Shown: positions 9,607 to 19,080, counted from the first letter of the stretch. The stretch: DNA of 64,000 nt from Pseudomonas silesiensis (GCF_001661075.1 NZ_CP014870.1:1694501-1758500), one strand, 5' to 3'. Translations and numbers: made by a program. The notes: generated by a model not told the origin, from the sequence alone.

Positions 9607-10779
9607 ATGAGTCCTGCTGAACCGGTCACAGGCTTGATTCTTTCCGGTGGCGGGGCCCGGGCGGCCTATCAGGTCGGTGTGCTGGCGGCGATTGCCGAAC
9701 TGCTGCCGGTGGGTGCCAGCAATCCGTTTCCGGTAATCGTCGGCACGTCGGCCGGGGCGATCAACGCGGTCAGCCTGGCCAGTGGGGCGATGGATTTTCG
9801 CGGCGCCATCGAAGCGCTTACCGCGTTCTGGCAGGGCTTTCGCAGTCACCTGGTATTGCGCAGTGACTGGCCCGGTGTGATCCATCAGGCCAGCCGTTTT
9901 GTCAGTCACAACCTGATGGGCATCGGCGCCCAGGTTCCGGTGGCCCTGCTCAACAGTTCTCCGCTGCGCGGGTTGCTTAACGACAAATTGAACATGACCG
10001 GGATTGACCAAGCCATTGCGCAGAAGCAGCTGCAGGCAGTGGCGGTGACCGCGTTCGGTTACGAGTCCGGTCAGGCCGTCACGTTTTATCAGGGCGGCGG
10101 CACCATCGACGCCTGGTTGCGCCATCGACGAATCGGCGTGCCGACCCAATTGACGGTCGAACATCTGCTGGCGAGTTCCGCCATTCCCTTGCTCTTCGCT
10201 CCGGTAAAAATCGGCGAAGAGTATTTCGGCGATGGCGCGGTACGCCAGTCGGCACCGATCAGCCCGGCCCTGCACCTGGGTGCCAGCCGGGTGCTGGTGG
10301 TGGGCGTCAGCGGCAACCCCCGCGGTGTCGACCCGCAGCAGCCGCTGCAACGCGCCTACACCGGTCAGCAGCCGACCCTGGCGCAGATTGGCGGGCACAT
10401 GCTCAACAGCACGTTCATCGACAGTCTGGAAAGCGACATCGAGTTGCTGCAGCGTCTGAATCAGTTCGGTCATCTGTTGCCCGACGGCACACCGACCCGT
10501 GCGCTCGGCGTGGCGCCGGTGGAGGTGCTGGTGATTTCACCGAGCCAGCCGATCGATGAAATTGCCGCGCGCCATCGCCAGGAATTGCCGGCGGCACTGC
10601 GCCTGTTTCTGCGCGGGCCGGGGGCGACCAAGACCAGCGGGGCGGGGGTGTTGAGTTATCTGCTGTTCGAGGCGGGGTATTGCAGCGAGTTGATTGAACT
10701 GGGGCGGCGGGATGCGTTGGCCAAGCGGGGTGAGTTGTCCCGGTTTCTCGGGTTGGCGGAATCTGTGGTTCCCGCTTGA
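9607..10779 (+). CDS. Patatin-like phospholipase
   Basis: A 390-residue protein from ATG 9607, which has GGAG eight bases upstream (an in-frame ATG at 9595 lacks one). The oxyanion motif SGGGARAAYQVG (residues 13-24), the nucleophile elbow GTSAG with Ser48, and a DGA triplet near residue 209 (YFGDGAVRQSAP) form the Ser-Asp dyad of patatins. It therefore hydrolyses acyl esters, probably phospholipids, but no signal peptide or secretion domain is visible, so a cytosolic role is likely. The C-terminal extension (LRLFLRGPGATK ...) is typical of the pseudomonad subgroup often annotated as patatin with DUF3734. Confidence 0.88.
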   Translation: MSPAEPVTGLILSGGGARAAYQVGVLAAIAELLPVGASNPFPVIVGTSAGAINAVSLASGAMDFRGAIEALTAFWQGFRSHLVLRSDWPGVIHQASRFVSHNLMGIGAQVPVALLNSSPLRGLLNDKLNMTGIDQAIAQKQLQAVAVTAFGYESGQAVTFYQGGGTIDAWLRHRRIGVPTQLTVEHLLASSAIPLLFAPVKIGEEYFGDGAVRQSAPISPALHLGASRVLVVGVSGNPRGVDPQQPLQRAYTGQQPTLAQIGGHMLNSTFIDSLESDIELLQRLNQFGHLLPDGTPTRALGVAPVEVLVISPSQPIDEIAARHRQELPAALRLFLRGPGATKTSGAGVLSYLLFEAGYCSELIELGRRDALAKRGELSRFLGLAESVVPA

Positions 10780-10813
10780 AATCGGCAGTGCGGCCATCGT
10801 CGGAACGCCGCCC

Positions 10814-10900
10814 GGAGCAAGCCCGCTCCCACAGGTGTTGTGTCGTTCGCCAATCAGGTGAACGACTCAAAACCCTGTGGGAGCGGGCTTGCCCGCGATG
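10814..10900. repeat. REPIN (GTGGGAGC variant)
   Basis: GAGCAAGCCCGCTCCCACAGG at about 10815 and the inverted CTGTGGGAGCGGGCTTGCCCGCGA at about 10874-10897 flank a short spacer. They lie between two convergent genes. Confidence 0.8.
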
Positions 10901-10923
10901 GCGTCCTCACTAACGCCACTGAA

Positions 10924-11706
10924 TCAGAAGTGGAGCTTCACCAAAAAGCTCGTGGTGCTCTGATCGGTCTTGAACACCTGGCTATCCTTGATCCCATACT
11001 TATCCGACCAATAGTCATACTCCACACCCACATACAACTGCTTCTCACCAAAATTCAGCGCCTTGCCCAAGTCATATTTAACCTGCGGGTTGAAGTGCAG
11101 GTTGGCGTGGTAGTCGCCTTTGGAATTCGAGTCGTTATCCACCACCCAGTCCATGAAACCATCGATCAGGATGTTCGAATCGCCGACCGGAATGGTGTAG
11201 GACCACACCGGCGTGATCTGCCAGACGTTGTCGCCCGCACGGCTGCCTTCGGTGTGGCGCTGATAGAAGTTCAGCTGGAAGTAATCGAAGCCCGGGATGG
11301 CCAGGTCGAAACCCGGACCGATCAGGTACGACTCGGTATCGCCTTCACCGAACTCGTAGGTCATGGCCAGCAGGACGTCTTTGATCGGGCCGAATTCGAT
11401 TTTCTGGTCGAGGACCTTGCCCAGGGAAATGCGCGGCTGGAACTCACCGTAATAGGTGTTCGGGCCGGCGTTGAAGTCTTTTTCACCGTTGTAGAAGATC
11501 TTGTCGACGAAGAAAAAGTTATCCCCATAGGTCCAGGCGTCGGCATGTTCGAAGGTGACGGTCTGCTGGATGCGCGGGTTGACCTGGAAGTCCTTGCCAT
11601 ACAGATAGGTCAGGCTGTTGTTCTGCCATTGCAGCAGGTCGGCGGCCATGGCCTGGCCACCGGCCAGCAAGGATCCCGCGAGCATCAGGCTAGTGCACGT
11701 ACGTTT
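10924..11706 (-). CDS. Tsx-like nucleoside-specific outer-membrane channel (copy 1)
   Basis: A 260-residue protein from ATG 11706. The signal peptide MKRTCTSLMLAGSLLAGGQAMA is cut before ADLLQW. The rest is alternating amphipathic strands ending in SFLVKLHF, with a terminal Phe for BAM recognition. The sequence (SLTYLYGKDF, QTVTFEHADAW, FGPIKDVLLAMTYE) fits the Tsx/OmpK family of nucleoside and deoxynucleoside porins. It is about two-thirds identical by eye to the next gene. Position downstream of a urate permease suggests uptake of purine nucleosides or urate across the outer membrane (inference). Confidence 0.85.
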   Translation of the reverse strand, partial: KRTCTSLMLAGSLLAGGQAMAADLLQWQNNSLTYLYGKDFQVNPRIQQTVTFEHADAWTYGDNFFFVDKIFYNGEKDFNAGPNTYYGEFQPRISLGKVLDQKIEFGPIKDVLLAMTYEFGEGDTESYLIGPGFDLAIPGFDYFQLNFYQRHTEGSRAGDNVWQITPVWSYTIPVGDSNILIDGFMDWVVDNDSNSKGDYHANLHFNPQVKYDLGKALNFGEKQLYVGVEYDYWSDKYGIKDSQVFKTDQSTTSFLVKLHF

Positions 11707-12084
11707 CATTCGGTTGCTCCCAAAAAGTTGGTGTTCCACGTTATTTTTCTAAGGTCGGCGCTCTGGTTTGGCGCCTTTTTCTTTAACTGTAAAAATTCAT
11801 CCAATCGGTCAGCTTCGGTGCTGTTGCACAGCGCTGGGCCAAGGCGTTCGACAAGCAAAAAAACTCCCGCTCGGCTGTTCGAGAACAGTCGATTGAGAGG
11901 GGGGGTGGAATGCCTTGATACCGTCCAGAGCCGGGATAAGTTGGCTTTCTGGTCAGGAATTAAATCCGGGCTTTTTTTTAAAGCGGATTCGGGCGGCGGC
12001 GGAGAATACTGACTCCTTGGCCAGGTCTCAAGTGCCCCGCAACAGCGCACCGATGACAGGACGGGGGCACGGTTGCGGGTCATC
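11707..12084. other. Intergenic gap between the two Tsx-like genes
   Basis: A 378-base stretch without a convincing gene. It probably holds the 5' UTR and promoter of tsx copy 1 and the 3' end of copy 2. A short GC hairpin (GGCGC at 11757-11761 with GCGCC at 11771-11775) precedes a T-run on the plus strand. An inverted repeat CCCGCAAC (12036-12043) / GTTGCGGG (12072-12079) lies just past the stop of copy 2 and may be its transcription end. No operator resembling those at 19112 or 24303 was seen here. Confidence 0.5.
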
Positions 12085-12870
12085 TTAAAAGTGCACCTTC
12101 ACCAGCAGGCTGGTGGTGTTCTCATTGGTGTCGAAGTTGCCGTTGTTTTCGATGCCGTATTTGTCTTTCCAATAGCTGTATTCGACGCCGACGTACACCT
12201 GTTTCTCCCGCCAGCCCATGGCCTTGCCCAGGTCGTACTTGATCTGCGGGTTGAAGTGCAGGTTGGCGTGATAAGTGCCATGTGAGTTCTGGTCGTTATC
12301 CACGACCCAGTCGATGTAGCCGTCGATCAACAGGTTCGAGTTGCCCAATGGCAGGGAGTAGGACCAGGCCGGCGTGATCTGCCAGACATCGTCGCCGGGA
12401 CGCGAGCCTTCGGTCTGGCGATAGTAGAAGTTCAAGGTGAAAAAGTTGAAGCCCGGTACCGCGAGGTCGAAACCGGGGCCGATCAGATAGGCCTCGGTGT
12501 CGTCTTCGCCATTCTCGTAGGTCATGGCCAGCAACACGTCCTTGATCGGGCCGAATTCGACGCGGCGGTCAAGGATTTTGCCGAAGGAGAGGCGCGGACT
12601 GAACTCGCCGTAATAGGCGTGAACGCCTTTGTTTCGATCCTTCTCGCCGTTGTAATACGTGCTGTCGACGAACAGGAAATTGTCGCCGTACTTCCAGCGG
12701 TCGGCATGCTCGAACGTCACCGTTTGCTGGATCGACGGATTGACCGCGAAGTCCTTGCCATACAGGTAGCTCAGGCTGTTGGTTTGCCACAGCAGTAAAT
12801 CGCCGGCCATGGCCTGACTGGCGACCAGAAGACCGCCGCACAACACCATGTTTGTCTGTGTCCGAATCAT
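12085..12870 (-). CDS. Tsx-like nucleoside-specific outer-membrane channel (copy 2)
   Basis: A 261-residue protein from ATG 12870, which has a strong GAGGGAG upstream; the frame is open 32 codons further but without signal-peptide character. The signal peptide ends at SQAMA, before GDLLLWQTNSLSYLYGKDF. Strand pattern and terminal VKVHF match copy 1, and blocks such as EFGPIKDVLLAMTYE and YLIGPGFDLA are shared almost exactly. It lies just downstream of the NCS2 urate permease with a REPIN between, consistent with an outer-membrane partner for purine uptake. Two adjacent copies imply local duplication followed by divergence. Confidence 0.85.
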   Translation of the reverse strand: MIRTQTNMVLCGGLLVASQAMAGDLLLWQTNSLSYLYGKDFAVNPSIQQTVTFEHADRWKYGDNFLFVDSTYYNGEKDRNKGVHAYYGEFSPRLSFGKILDRRVEFGPIKDVLLAMTYENGEDDTEAYLIGPGFDLAVPGFNFFTLNFYYRQTEGSRPGDDVWQITPAWSYSLPLGNSNLLIDGYIDWVVDNDQNSHGTYHANLHFNPQIKYDLGKAMGWREKQVYVGVEYSYWKDKYGIENNGNFDTNENTTSLLVKVHF

Positions 12871-12920
12871 CTGTTGCTCCCTCTTGTTTTTATTGTTTGA
12901 GGCGCAGGCAGCCACTGACC

Positions 12921-13015
12921 TCTGTAGGAGCTGGCGTGCCAGCGAAGAGGCCGCAACTTTCACCATCTATGTTGTCTGACACACCGCCTTCGCCGGCAAG
13001 CCGGCTCCCACAGGG
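12921..13015. repeat. REPIN
   Basis: TGTAGGAGCTGGCGTGCCAGCGA on the left and the inverted TCGCCGGCAAGCCGGCTCCCACA on the right, between tsx copy 2 and the NCS2 permease gene. Confidence 0.75.
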
Positions 13016-13033
13016 GGGGGCGGCGTTACCGGG

Positions 13034-14392
13034 TCAATGCGGGTGCGCGTGGCAATCGTTGATGGCCGCGCGTTCGGCGCCGCCGAGGATGTTGAACAGC
13101 AGGTTCAGCGCCAGCGCACTCAAGGTCGCCATCGCGATGCCGCTGTGGGTAATCGGGCTCATCCACAACGGCAGGTGCGCGAAGAATTCCGGGCGCACCA
13201 CCGGGATCAACCCCATGCCGATGCTGACCGCCACCAGCAACTGGTTGCGACGGTCACCGATGTCGGCTTCCTGAAGAATCTTGATGCCGGTGGCGGCGAC
13301 CATGCCGAACATCGCGATGGCTGCACCGCCCAATACCGCCGGTGGAATCGACGCCACCAGGAAGGCCGCTTTCGGCAGCAGGCTCAGCACCACCAGCAAA
13401 CCGCCGGCAACGATCGTCACCGAGCGGCAACGCACGCCCGTCATCTGCACCAGGCCGATATTCTGGGCGAAGGAGGAGTGGGTGAAGGTGTTGAAGAACC
13501 CGGCGAAGAACGAGGCGCCGGCATCGCAGAGCAAACCGCGACGCAGCATACGCGGGCAGACTTCCTGGCCGGTGATCTTGCCCAGCGCAAGGAACATCCC
13601 GGTGGACTCGACGAAGATGATCACCACCACCAGGCACATGGAAAGAATCGGCGCGAGCTCGAACTTCGGCATGCCGAAATGCAGGGGGGTGACGATTTGC
13701 AGCCACGGCGCCTGGGCCATGCCGCTGAGGTCGACCATGCCGATCAAGCCGCAGATCACGTAGCCCAGGCACATGCCGATCAGCACGGAAATGTTGACCC
13801 AGAAACCGCGCATGAAGCGATGAACCAGCAGAATGGTGGCCAGCACCAGGGCGGCGATGGCGAGGTAAATCGGCGAGCCGAATTGTGCGGCGCCAGCGCC
13901 GCCACCGGCCCAGTTCACCGCCACGGGGAACAGCGACAAACCGATCGAGGTAATGACCGTGCCGGTCACCAGCGGCGGGAAGAAGCGGACGACCTTGGAC
14001 ATGAACGGCGCGATGAGCATGCCGAAGAACCCGGCGGCGATGGTCGCGCCGAAGATCCCCTGCATGCCGATGCCCGGCATGCCGGCCATCGCCACCATGC
14101 TGCCGACAGCCGCGAAACTGGCGCCCATCATCACCGGCATGCGGATGCCCATTGGGCCGATGCCCAGCGATTGGACGATGGTGGCGATCCCGGCGACCAG
14201 CAGGTCGGCGTTGATCAGGAAGGCGATTTCTTCACGACTCAGGCCAGCGGCCTGTCCGATGATCAGCGGCACGGCGATGGCTCCGCCGTACATCAGCAAG
14301 ACGTGTTGCAGGCCGACCAGGATCAGTTGCAAAAGGGGCAAACGCTGAATGGCGGGTGCGTCGGGGATGCGGGCTTCGGATAGCTCGGACAT
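13034..14392 (-). CDS. NCS2 family nucleobase:cation symporter, probably urate/xanthine permease
   Basis: A 452-residue inner-membrane carrier with about 14 hydrophobic segments. It begins PLLQLILVGLQHVLLMYGGAIAVPLIIG, the conserved TM1 of NCS2/UapA-type carriers, with the QH pair. The NCS2 signature region reads FVESTGMFLALG and NTFTHSSFAQNIGLVQMTGVRCR. Histidine-ended tail (NDCHAHPH). UacT, PucJ and PucK are the nearest named relatives and take up urate or xanthine by proton symport. Placement directly downstream of puuD, in the same direction, supports urate as substrate. Confidence 0.9.
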   Translation of the reverse strand: MSELSEARIPDAPAIQRLPLLQLILVGLQHVLLMYGGAIAVPLIIGQAAGLSREEIAFLINADLLVAGIATIVQSLGIGPMGIRMPVMMGASFAAVGSMVAMAGMPGIGMQGIFGATIAAGFFGMLIAPFMSKVVRFFPPLVTGTVITSIGLSLFPVAVNWAGGGAGAAQFGSPIYLAIAALVLATILLVHRFMRGFWVNISVLIGMCLGYVICGLIGMVDLSGMAQAPWLQIVTPLHFGMPKFELAPILSMCLVVVIIFVESTGMFLALGKITGQEVCPRMLRRGLLCDAGASFFAGFFNTFTHSSFAQNIGLVQMTGVRCRSVTIVAGGLLVVLSLLPKAAFLVASIPPAVLGGAAIAMFGMVAATGIKILQEADIGDRRNQLLVAVSIGMGLIPVVRPEFFAHLPLWMSPITHSGIAMATLSALALNLLFNILGGAERAAINDCHAHPH

Positions 14393-14451
14393 GCAACACC
14401 TCGGATCTTTTTTATTCTTGTGATTATTTGCAACAGGTAGACCGCGTTGCG

Positions 14452-14523
14452 GCCGTTCGCGGGCAAGCCTCGCTCCTACAGGGACACTGCATATCCGTAG
14501 GAGCGAGGCTTGCCCGCGAAGCT
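14452..14523. repeat. REPIN
   Basis: TTCGCGGGCAAGCCTCGCTCC followed after a short loop by the inverted GGAGCGAGGCTTGCCCGCGAA, between the permease gene and puuD. Confidence 0.85.
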
Positions 14524-14531
14524 TTCAGCGA

Positions 14532-15836
14532 TTATTGAGTCGGAGCACCCTGCACAATCCACGCACCAATCAGGTCACGTTCCTGCTGGGTCATCTGGGT
14601 GATGTTGCCCAGCGGCATGATCTGACTGGTGACGGCTTGCGCCTGGATCCGCGCAGCGTTCTGACGGATCTGCTCGGGGGTATCGAACATCACGCCCGCC
14701 GGTGCCGCACTGAACAGCGGGCTGGTCGGTTTGGCCGAATGACAGACCGTGCAGCGTTCCTGAATCACGTTGTGCACCTTGTCAAAGCCAGGACCTGCGT
14801 TGGACGCTTGCGCCGGTGCGGTGGCAGGCGCTTCTGCGGGTTTTGCTTCTGCCGGTTTCAAACCACCGCCCACTGCTGTTTCCGGCAGAGGCTGGTATTG
14901 GATCTTCGCTGGGGCGTTGGCCACTTCAGGCGCGCTGGACATCGGCTTCGGACCGGACACATAAGCCAGGCAAATCATGCCCACCGCTGCCACGGGCAGG
15001 GTCCAGGCATATTTGTGGCTGTCGTGACGGGTGTTGAAGTAGTGACGCACCAACACCGCCAGCACCGCGATCCCGGCCAGGATCAGCCAGTTGTACTGGC
15101 TGCCATAGGTGCTCGGGAAGTGGTTGCTGATCATGATGAACAGCACCGGCAAGGTGAAGTAGTTGTTGTGACGCGAACGCAGCAGGCCTTTGGCCGGCAG
15201 CGCCGGATCGGGCGTGCGGTTCTCGGCGATCGCCGCCACCAGTGCCCGTTGCGCCGGCATGATGATGCGGAACACGTTGCCGACCATGATGGTGCCGATG
15301 ATCGCGCCGACGTGCAGGTAGGCACCACGACCGCTGAACACCTTGCTGAAGCCGTAGGCGGCGCCAATGATCAGCACGAACAGGATGAAACCGAGCAGGG
15401 CAGGGCGTTTACCCAGGGCCGAGTCGCAGAGGAAGGAGTAGACGAACCAGCCGACGAACAACGAACCGATGCCCAGCAGAACACCTTCAGGGCCGGTCAG
15501 GCTGCTGCCCGGAGCGAGCAGGTACAGGGTCGGGTTGGAGTAGAACACCACGCACAGCAGCGCGATCCCCGACAGCCAGGTGAAGTAGGCTTCCCATTTG
15601 AACCAGTGCAGGTTGTCCGGCATGGTGGGTGGGGCCAGCTTGTATTTTTCCAGGTGATAGATACCGCCGCCATGGATCGCCCACAAATCGCCGGCCAGGC
15701 CGCTTTTCGGGTTGACCCGGTTGAGGTTGTTCTCCAGCCAGACGAAATAGAACGACGCACCGATCCAGGCCACGCCAGTAATCATGTGAACCCAGCGCAC
15801 GCTCAGGTTCAGCCATTCCAACAGATGTGCTTCCAC
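14532..15836 (-). CDS. puuD: Membrane-bound urate hydroxylase PuuD with C-terminal cytochrome c
   Basis: A 434-residue protein. The N-terminal two-thirds has about eight hydrophobic segments starting LLEWLNLSVRWVHMITGVAWIGASFYFVWLE, with the conserved histidines of the PuuD/DUF989 domain. An Ala/Pro-rich linker (AEAKPAEAPATAPAQA) leads to a cytochrome c domain with the haem motif CTVCH (about residue 357) and a distal MPLGN methionine. PuuD oxidises urate to 5-hydroxyisourate, passing electrons to the respiratory chain rather than to oxygen as soluble uricase does. It is the entry step of the pathway encoded around it. Confidence 0.95.
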   Translation of the reverse strand: MEAHLLEWLNLSVRWVHMITGVAWIGASFYFVWLENNLNRVNPKSGLAGDLWAIHGGGIYHLEKYKLAPPTMPDNLHWFKWEAYFTWLSGIALLCVVFYSNPTLYLLAPGSSLTGPEGVLLGIGSLFVGWFVYSFLCDSALGKRPALLGFILFVLIIGAAYGFSKVFSGRGAYLHVGAIIGTIMVGNVFRIIMPAQRALVAAIAENRTPDPALPAKGLLRSRHNNYFTLPVLFIMISNHFPSTYGSQYNWLILAGIAVLAVLVRHYFNTRHDSHKYAWTLPVAAVGMICLAYVSGPKPMSSAPEVANAPAKIQYQPLPETAVGGGLKPAEAKPAEAPATAPAQASNAGPGFDKVHNVIQERCTVCHSAKPTSPLFSAAPAGVMFDTPEQIRQNAARIQAQAVTSQIMPLGNITQMTQQERDLIGAWIVQGAPTQ

Positions 15837-15886
15837 AGTCTTTACCTCTCGCCTGTCACTCTGTTGTCGAGTGATCAGACCTTCTC

Positions 15887-16390
15887 TTATTGGTGGGGGG
15901 CAAGGATCAAACGCTCATCCTCTTTGAAAAAATGCTCATCGCAGTTATTGCCTGTGCCACTGCGATCAACCACCAGGAAGTCATCCCGCTTTTCGATCGT
16001 CAGCACCGGGTGGTGCCAGACGCCGCGATGGTAATTAATGCCCTGCCTGCCGTTGGTGACGAAGGCGCGGACCAAGCCTGATACAGGTTCATCGCCAAGT
16101 GGCGCGACCACGATCAGAAAAGGGTTGCCGAGCAGCGGAATGAAAGCCTGGCTGCCCAGCGGGTGACGCTCCAGCATGCAGACGGTCAGCGGCATGTCCT
16201 GCACGTCGGCGCGGAAGATGCTGATGATCGCGTTGTCCTCTGGCGTGGCGGTTTCCACCGTCGCCAGTTTGTGAAAGCGCATCGTCGAACCGTTGTTGAT
16301 CATGAAGTGATCGCTGCCGTCGGTTTCGATCACGTCACCGAAAGGGGCGAAGGCTTCTTTGGTCAGCGGTTCAATCGTCAATGTGCGCAT
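15887..16390 (-). CDS. allA: Ureidoglycolate lyase
   Basis: A 167-residue protein from ATG 16390 (MRTLTIEPLTKEAFAPFGDVIE), the normal AllA start; the frame extends 18 codons upstream without conservation. Cupin-like strands include RADVQDMPLTVCMLERHPLGSQAFIPL and GINYHRGVWHHPVL, the signature of ureidoglycolate lyases. It splits ureidoglycolate to glyoxylate and urea, the last step of this purine route, following allantoicase encoded next door. Confidence 0.95.
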   Translation of the reverse strand: MRTLTIEPLTKEAFAPFGDVIETDGSDHFMINNGSTMRFHKLATVETATPEDNAIISIFRADVQDMPLTVCMLERHPLGSQAFIPLLGNPFLIVVAPLGDEPVSGLVRAFVTNGRQGINYHRGVWHHPVLTIEKRDDFLVVDRSGTGNNCDEHFFKEDERLILAPHQ

Positions 16391-16431
16391 GCTGGTCTTC
16401 TTTTCCGAATTCAATGTTGTTTGTTCTGGCG

Positions 16432-16498
16432 TCTTCGCGGGCAAGCCTCGCTCCTACGGTCGGTGATACCTGTAGGAGCGAGGCTTGCCCGCGAGCGG
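16432..16498. repeat. REPIN
   Basis: TTCGCGGGCAAGCCTCGCTCC then the inverted GGAGCGAGGCTTGCCCGCGA across a loop of about 20 bases, between allA and alc. Confidence 0.85.
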
Positions 16499-16503
16499 CG
16501 CGC

Positions 16504-17499
16504 TTATTTAGCGACCTTACCCAATACGCGCAGGCGGCTCACACCACCATCCGGGAATACATTCAGGCGGATGTGGGTGATCGGCCCCAGTGCCTTGATC
16601 TGCTCGGCGAAGGTGTGTTCGGCGTGCATTTCCAGTTTCTGCGCCGGCAGCAGTTCGCGCCAGAACAGCGATTGGGTTTCGATCTGGCTGTCGGTGCCGC
16701 CCTTGACGAACGCGCCTTGGATCGAGCAGGTGTCCGGGTAGTTGCCCTTGAAGTGCAGGGTGTCGACGATGACTTTCTCGATCTCGCCGGCATGCCCCAG
16801 CGCGACGATCACCCAGTCATTGCCAGGGGTACGGCGACGTGCGGTTTCCCAGCCGTCGCCCATGTTGATGCCGCGGCCCGGGTTGAGGATGTTGCTCATG
16901 CGGCCGAAGTGTTCGTCGGAGCAGGCGAGGGCGCGGCCACCGTTGAGGGCTGCAGCCAGGTCGACTTGCTCGTTGTCGCCGACAGCGGACCAGTCGCGGA
17001 ACGGAATGCCGTACACACGCAGACGGGCCACGCCGCCATCCGGGTAGATGTTGAAACGCAGGTGGCTGAAGGCCTGGTCGTTGCTGATTTCGTGGTAGTG
17101 GTGGCTGTTGCCCTGCAACTCGACCGCGGGCAGCACTTCAGTCCACTGGGTGTTGTCGTCCGGCTCGCCCGAAGCGAGGAAGCAGGCTTCCAGTGAGGCC
17201 GATGGCGGGAAGTTGCCGGTGAAGAATGAAGTGTCGATGTCCACGCCTTTGATCGAGCCCGGTACGCCCAGGCGGATCACTGCGCTGTCGTAACCTTCGA
17301 AGCGCTTGCGGCGCGACTCCCAGCCGTCCATCCACTTGCCGTTGTCATCGAACACGCCCTCCTTCCACACGGCCGGGGTCGGCTGGAACAGACGGTTTGC
17401 ATCAGCGAACCAGTCATCGGTGACCGAGATGATCTTGGTGCCCAGGCGGGCGTCGGCCAGGTTGACGAACTTCTCGAAAGGTACGGCGTAAGCTTTCAT
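16504..17499 (-). CDS. alc: Allantoicase (allantoate amidinohydrolase)
   Basis: A 331-residue protein made of two jelly-roll repeats, as in all allantoicases: the first contains [24 protein letters not shown] and the second [26 protein letters not shown]. Each repeat ends with a [11 protein letters not shown] / [11 protein letters not shown] motif. The enzyme converts allantoate to ureidoglycolate plus urea, so this strain uses the urea-producing branch rather than the allantoate amidohydrolase branch. It sits between uraD and allA on the same strand. Confidence 0.96.
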   Translation of the reverse strand: MKAYAVPFEKFVNLADARLGTKIISVTDDWFADANRLFQPTPAVWKEGVFDDNGKWMDGWESRRKRFEGYDSAVIRLGVPGSIKGVDIDTSFFTGNFPPSASLEACFLASGEPDDNTQWTEVLPAVELQGNSHHYHEISNDQAFSHLRFNIYPDGGVARLRVYGIPFRDWSAVGDNEQVDLAAALNGGRALACSDEHFGRMSNILNPGRGINMGDGWETARRRTPGNDWVIVALGHAGEIEKVIVDTLHFKGNYPDTCSIQGAFVKGGTDSQIETQSLFWRELLPAQKLEMHAEHTFAEQIKALGPITHIRLNVFPDGGVSRLRVLGKVAK

Positions 17500-17586
17500 T
17501 CTTCTTGTCTGCCTTTAATAAGTTGGCTTGGGATGCTTGCAGGGCCCGGGGCGTCATTTGCGTTCATCAACGTCGGGCCAGGCTTG

Positions 17587-18102
17587 CTATAGGGTCAGTA
17601 ATCGGAACAGGGCGATCTTGTTGATCTCCGCCAGCGCGCATTTGAACTCGGTGTCGACCGGGTTGTGGATGCGCGTTTCGAACGCTGCGAGGATCTGATG
17701 CCGGTTGCTGCCTTTTACCGCCATGATGAAGGGAAACTTGAACTTGGCTTTGTAGGCTTCGTTCAGCTCGGTGAAGCGAGAAAACTCTTCGGCCGTGCAT
17801 TGGTGAATACCCGCGCCAGACTGTTCTTCAGTGCTGGCCGCGGTCAGCTGGCCCTGGACGGCCGCACGGCCTGCCAGGTCCGGGTGAGCGTTGATCAGTG
17901 CCAGCTGACTGGCGTGATCGGCGCTCAACAGGATGTCGCTCATGCGCTGGTGCAGGGTTTCGATCTCATCGATCGAAGCGTCCTGGCCCAGGTCGAAGGC
18001 CTTCTCGGCCACCCATGGCGAATGTTCGTAGATGTCGGCGAAAGCAGCGACAAAGGCGTCGCGGCTCAGGGTCGAGGGCTTCAGGGTTTGGAACTGGCTC
18101 AT
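17587..18102 (-). CDS. uraD: OHCU decarboxylase UraD
   Basis: A 171-residue helical protein with the OHCU decarboxylase signature: LSRDAFVAAFADIYEHSPWVAE, LINAHPDLAG (catalytic His) and FKFPFIMAVKGSNRHQILAAFETR. It decarboxylates 2-oxo-4-hydroxy-4-carboxy-5-ureidoimidazoline to S-allantoin, following UraH. Its ATG overlaps the puuE stop codon (ATGA at 18102-18099), so the two are translationally coupled. Confidence 0.95.
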   Translation of the reverse strand: MSQFQTLKPSTLSRDAFVAAFADIYEHSPWVAEKAFDLGQDASIDEIETLHQRMSDILLSADHASQLALINAHPDLAGRAAVQGQLTAASTEEQSGAGIHQCTAEEFSRFTELNEAYKAKFKFPFIMAVKGSNRHQILAAFETRIHNPVDTEFKCALAEINKIALFRLLTL

Positions 18103-19025
18103 TTCGCGGCCCCTTGATACGGGTGGGTTTCATGCCAGTGGCGAGCGATGTCGACGCGCCGGCTGAACCACACCTGTTCATGACTTTTAGCGTATTCGAT
18201 AAAACGCTTGAGCGCGGCCAGGCGCGCCGGACGGCCGATCAGACGGCAGTGCAGGCCGATCGACAGCATTTTCGGTGCTTCGGCGCCTTCGGCGTACAGC
18301 ACGTCGAACGCATCTTTCAGGTACTCGAAGAAATCGTCGCCCTTGTTGAAACCCTGGACCTGGGTGAAGCGCATGTCATTGGTGTCCAGGGTGTACGGGA
18401 TCACCAGGTGCGGTTTGCCGGTCGGGTTGTTCGGTTCCCAGTAGGGCAGGTCGTCGTCGTAGGTGTCGCAGTCGTAGAGGAAACCGCCTTCTTCCATCAC
18501 CAGTCGACGGGTATTGGGCCCGGTGCGGCCGGTGTACCAGCCCAGTGGCCGCTCGCCAGTGATTTCGGTGAGCACGCGGATCGCCTCGAGCATGTGCTCG
18601 CGTTCCTGGGCTTCGTCCATGTACTGGTAGTCGATCCAGCGATAGCCGTGGCTGCAGATCTCGTGGCCGGCATCGACCATGGCACGGATCACATCCGGGT
18701 GGCGCTGCGCGGCCATGGCCACGGCGAAGATGGTCAGCGGGATGTCGAATTCCTTGAACAGTTTCAAAATCCGCCAGACGCCGGCACGGCTGCCATACTC
18801 GTACAGGGATTCCATGCTCATGTTGCGAGCGCCTTGCAGGGGCTGCGCCGAGACCATTTCCGACAGGAAGGCTTCGGATTCCTTGTCGCCGTGCAGGATA
18901 TTGCGCTCGCCACCTTCCTCGTAATTGAGCACGAAGGACAGGGCGATACGGGCGTTGCCCGGCCAGTGTGGGTGAGGAGGGTTACTGCCGTAACCGATCA
19001 GGTCGCGTGGATAGTCAGCGCTCAC
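18099..19025 (-). CDS. puuE: Allantoinase PuuE (polysaccharide-deacetylase type)
   Basis: A 308-residue protein starting MSADYPRDLIGYGSNPPHPHWPG, with the NodB-like fold of PuuE rather than the dihydroorotase-like fold of AllB. RIALSFVLNYEEGGE and ICSHGYRWIDYQYMDE are the family blocks. It hydrolyses allantoin to allantoate without a required metal. It is the first gene of the minus-strand urate operon, with a roughly 430-base divergent promoter region shared with uraH. Confidence 0.95.
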   Translation of the reverse strand: MSADYPRDLIGYGSNPPHPHWPGNARIALSFVLNYEEGGERNILHGDKESEAFLSEMVSAQPLQGARNMSMESLYEYGSRAGVWRILKLFKEFDIPLTIFAVAMAAQRHPDVIRAMVDAGHEICSHGYRWIDYQYMDEAQEREHMLEAIRVLTEITGERPLGWYTGRTGPNTRRLVMEEGGFLYDCDTYDDDLPYWEPNNPTGKPHLVIPYTLDTNDMRFTQVQGFNKGDDFFEYLKDAFDVLYAEGAEAPKMLSIGLHCRLIGRPARLAALKRFIEYAKSHEQVWFSRRVDIARHWHETHPYQGAAK

Positions 19026-19080
19026 TGCAGTCTTCCTTCTTGTTCGTGTTGACAGGTTGTGTGACAGCCCTGGTGTTGGG

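Noticed and set aside
13037..14383. Long antisense frame over the NCS2 permease gene (His/Asp/Gln-rich)
   Set aside because: Shadow frame caused by GC-rich third positions; the minus strand encodes a complete 14-helix carrier.
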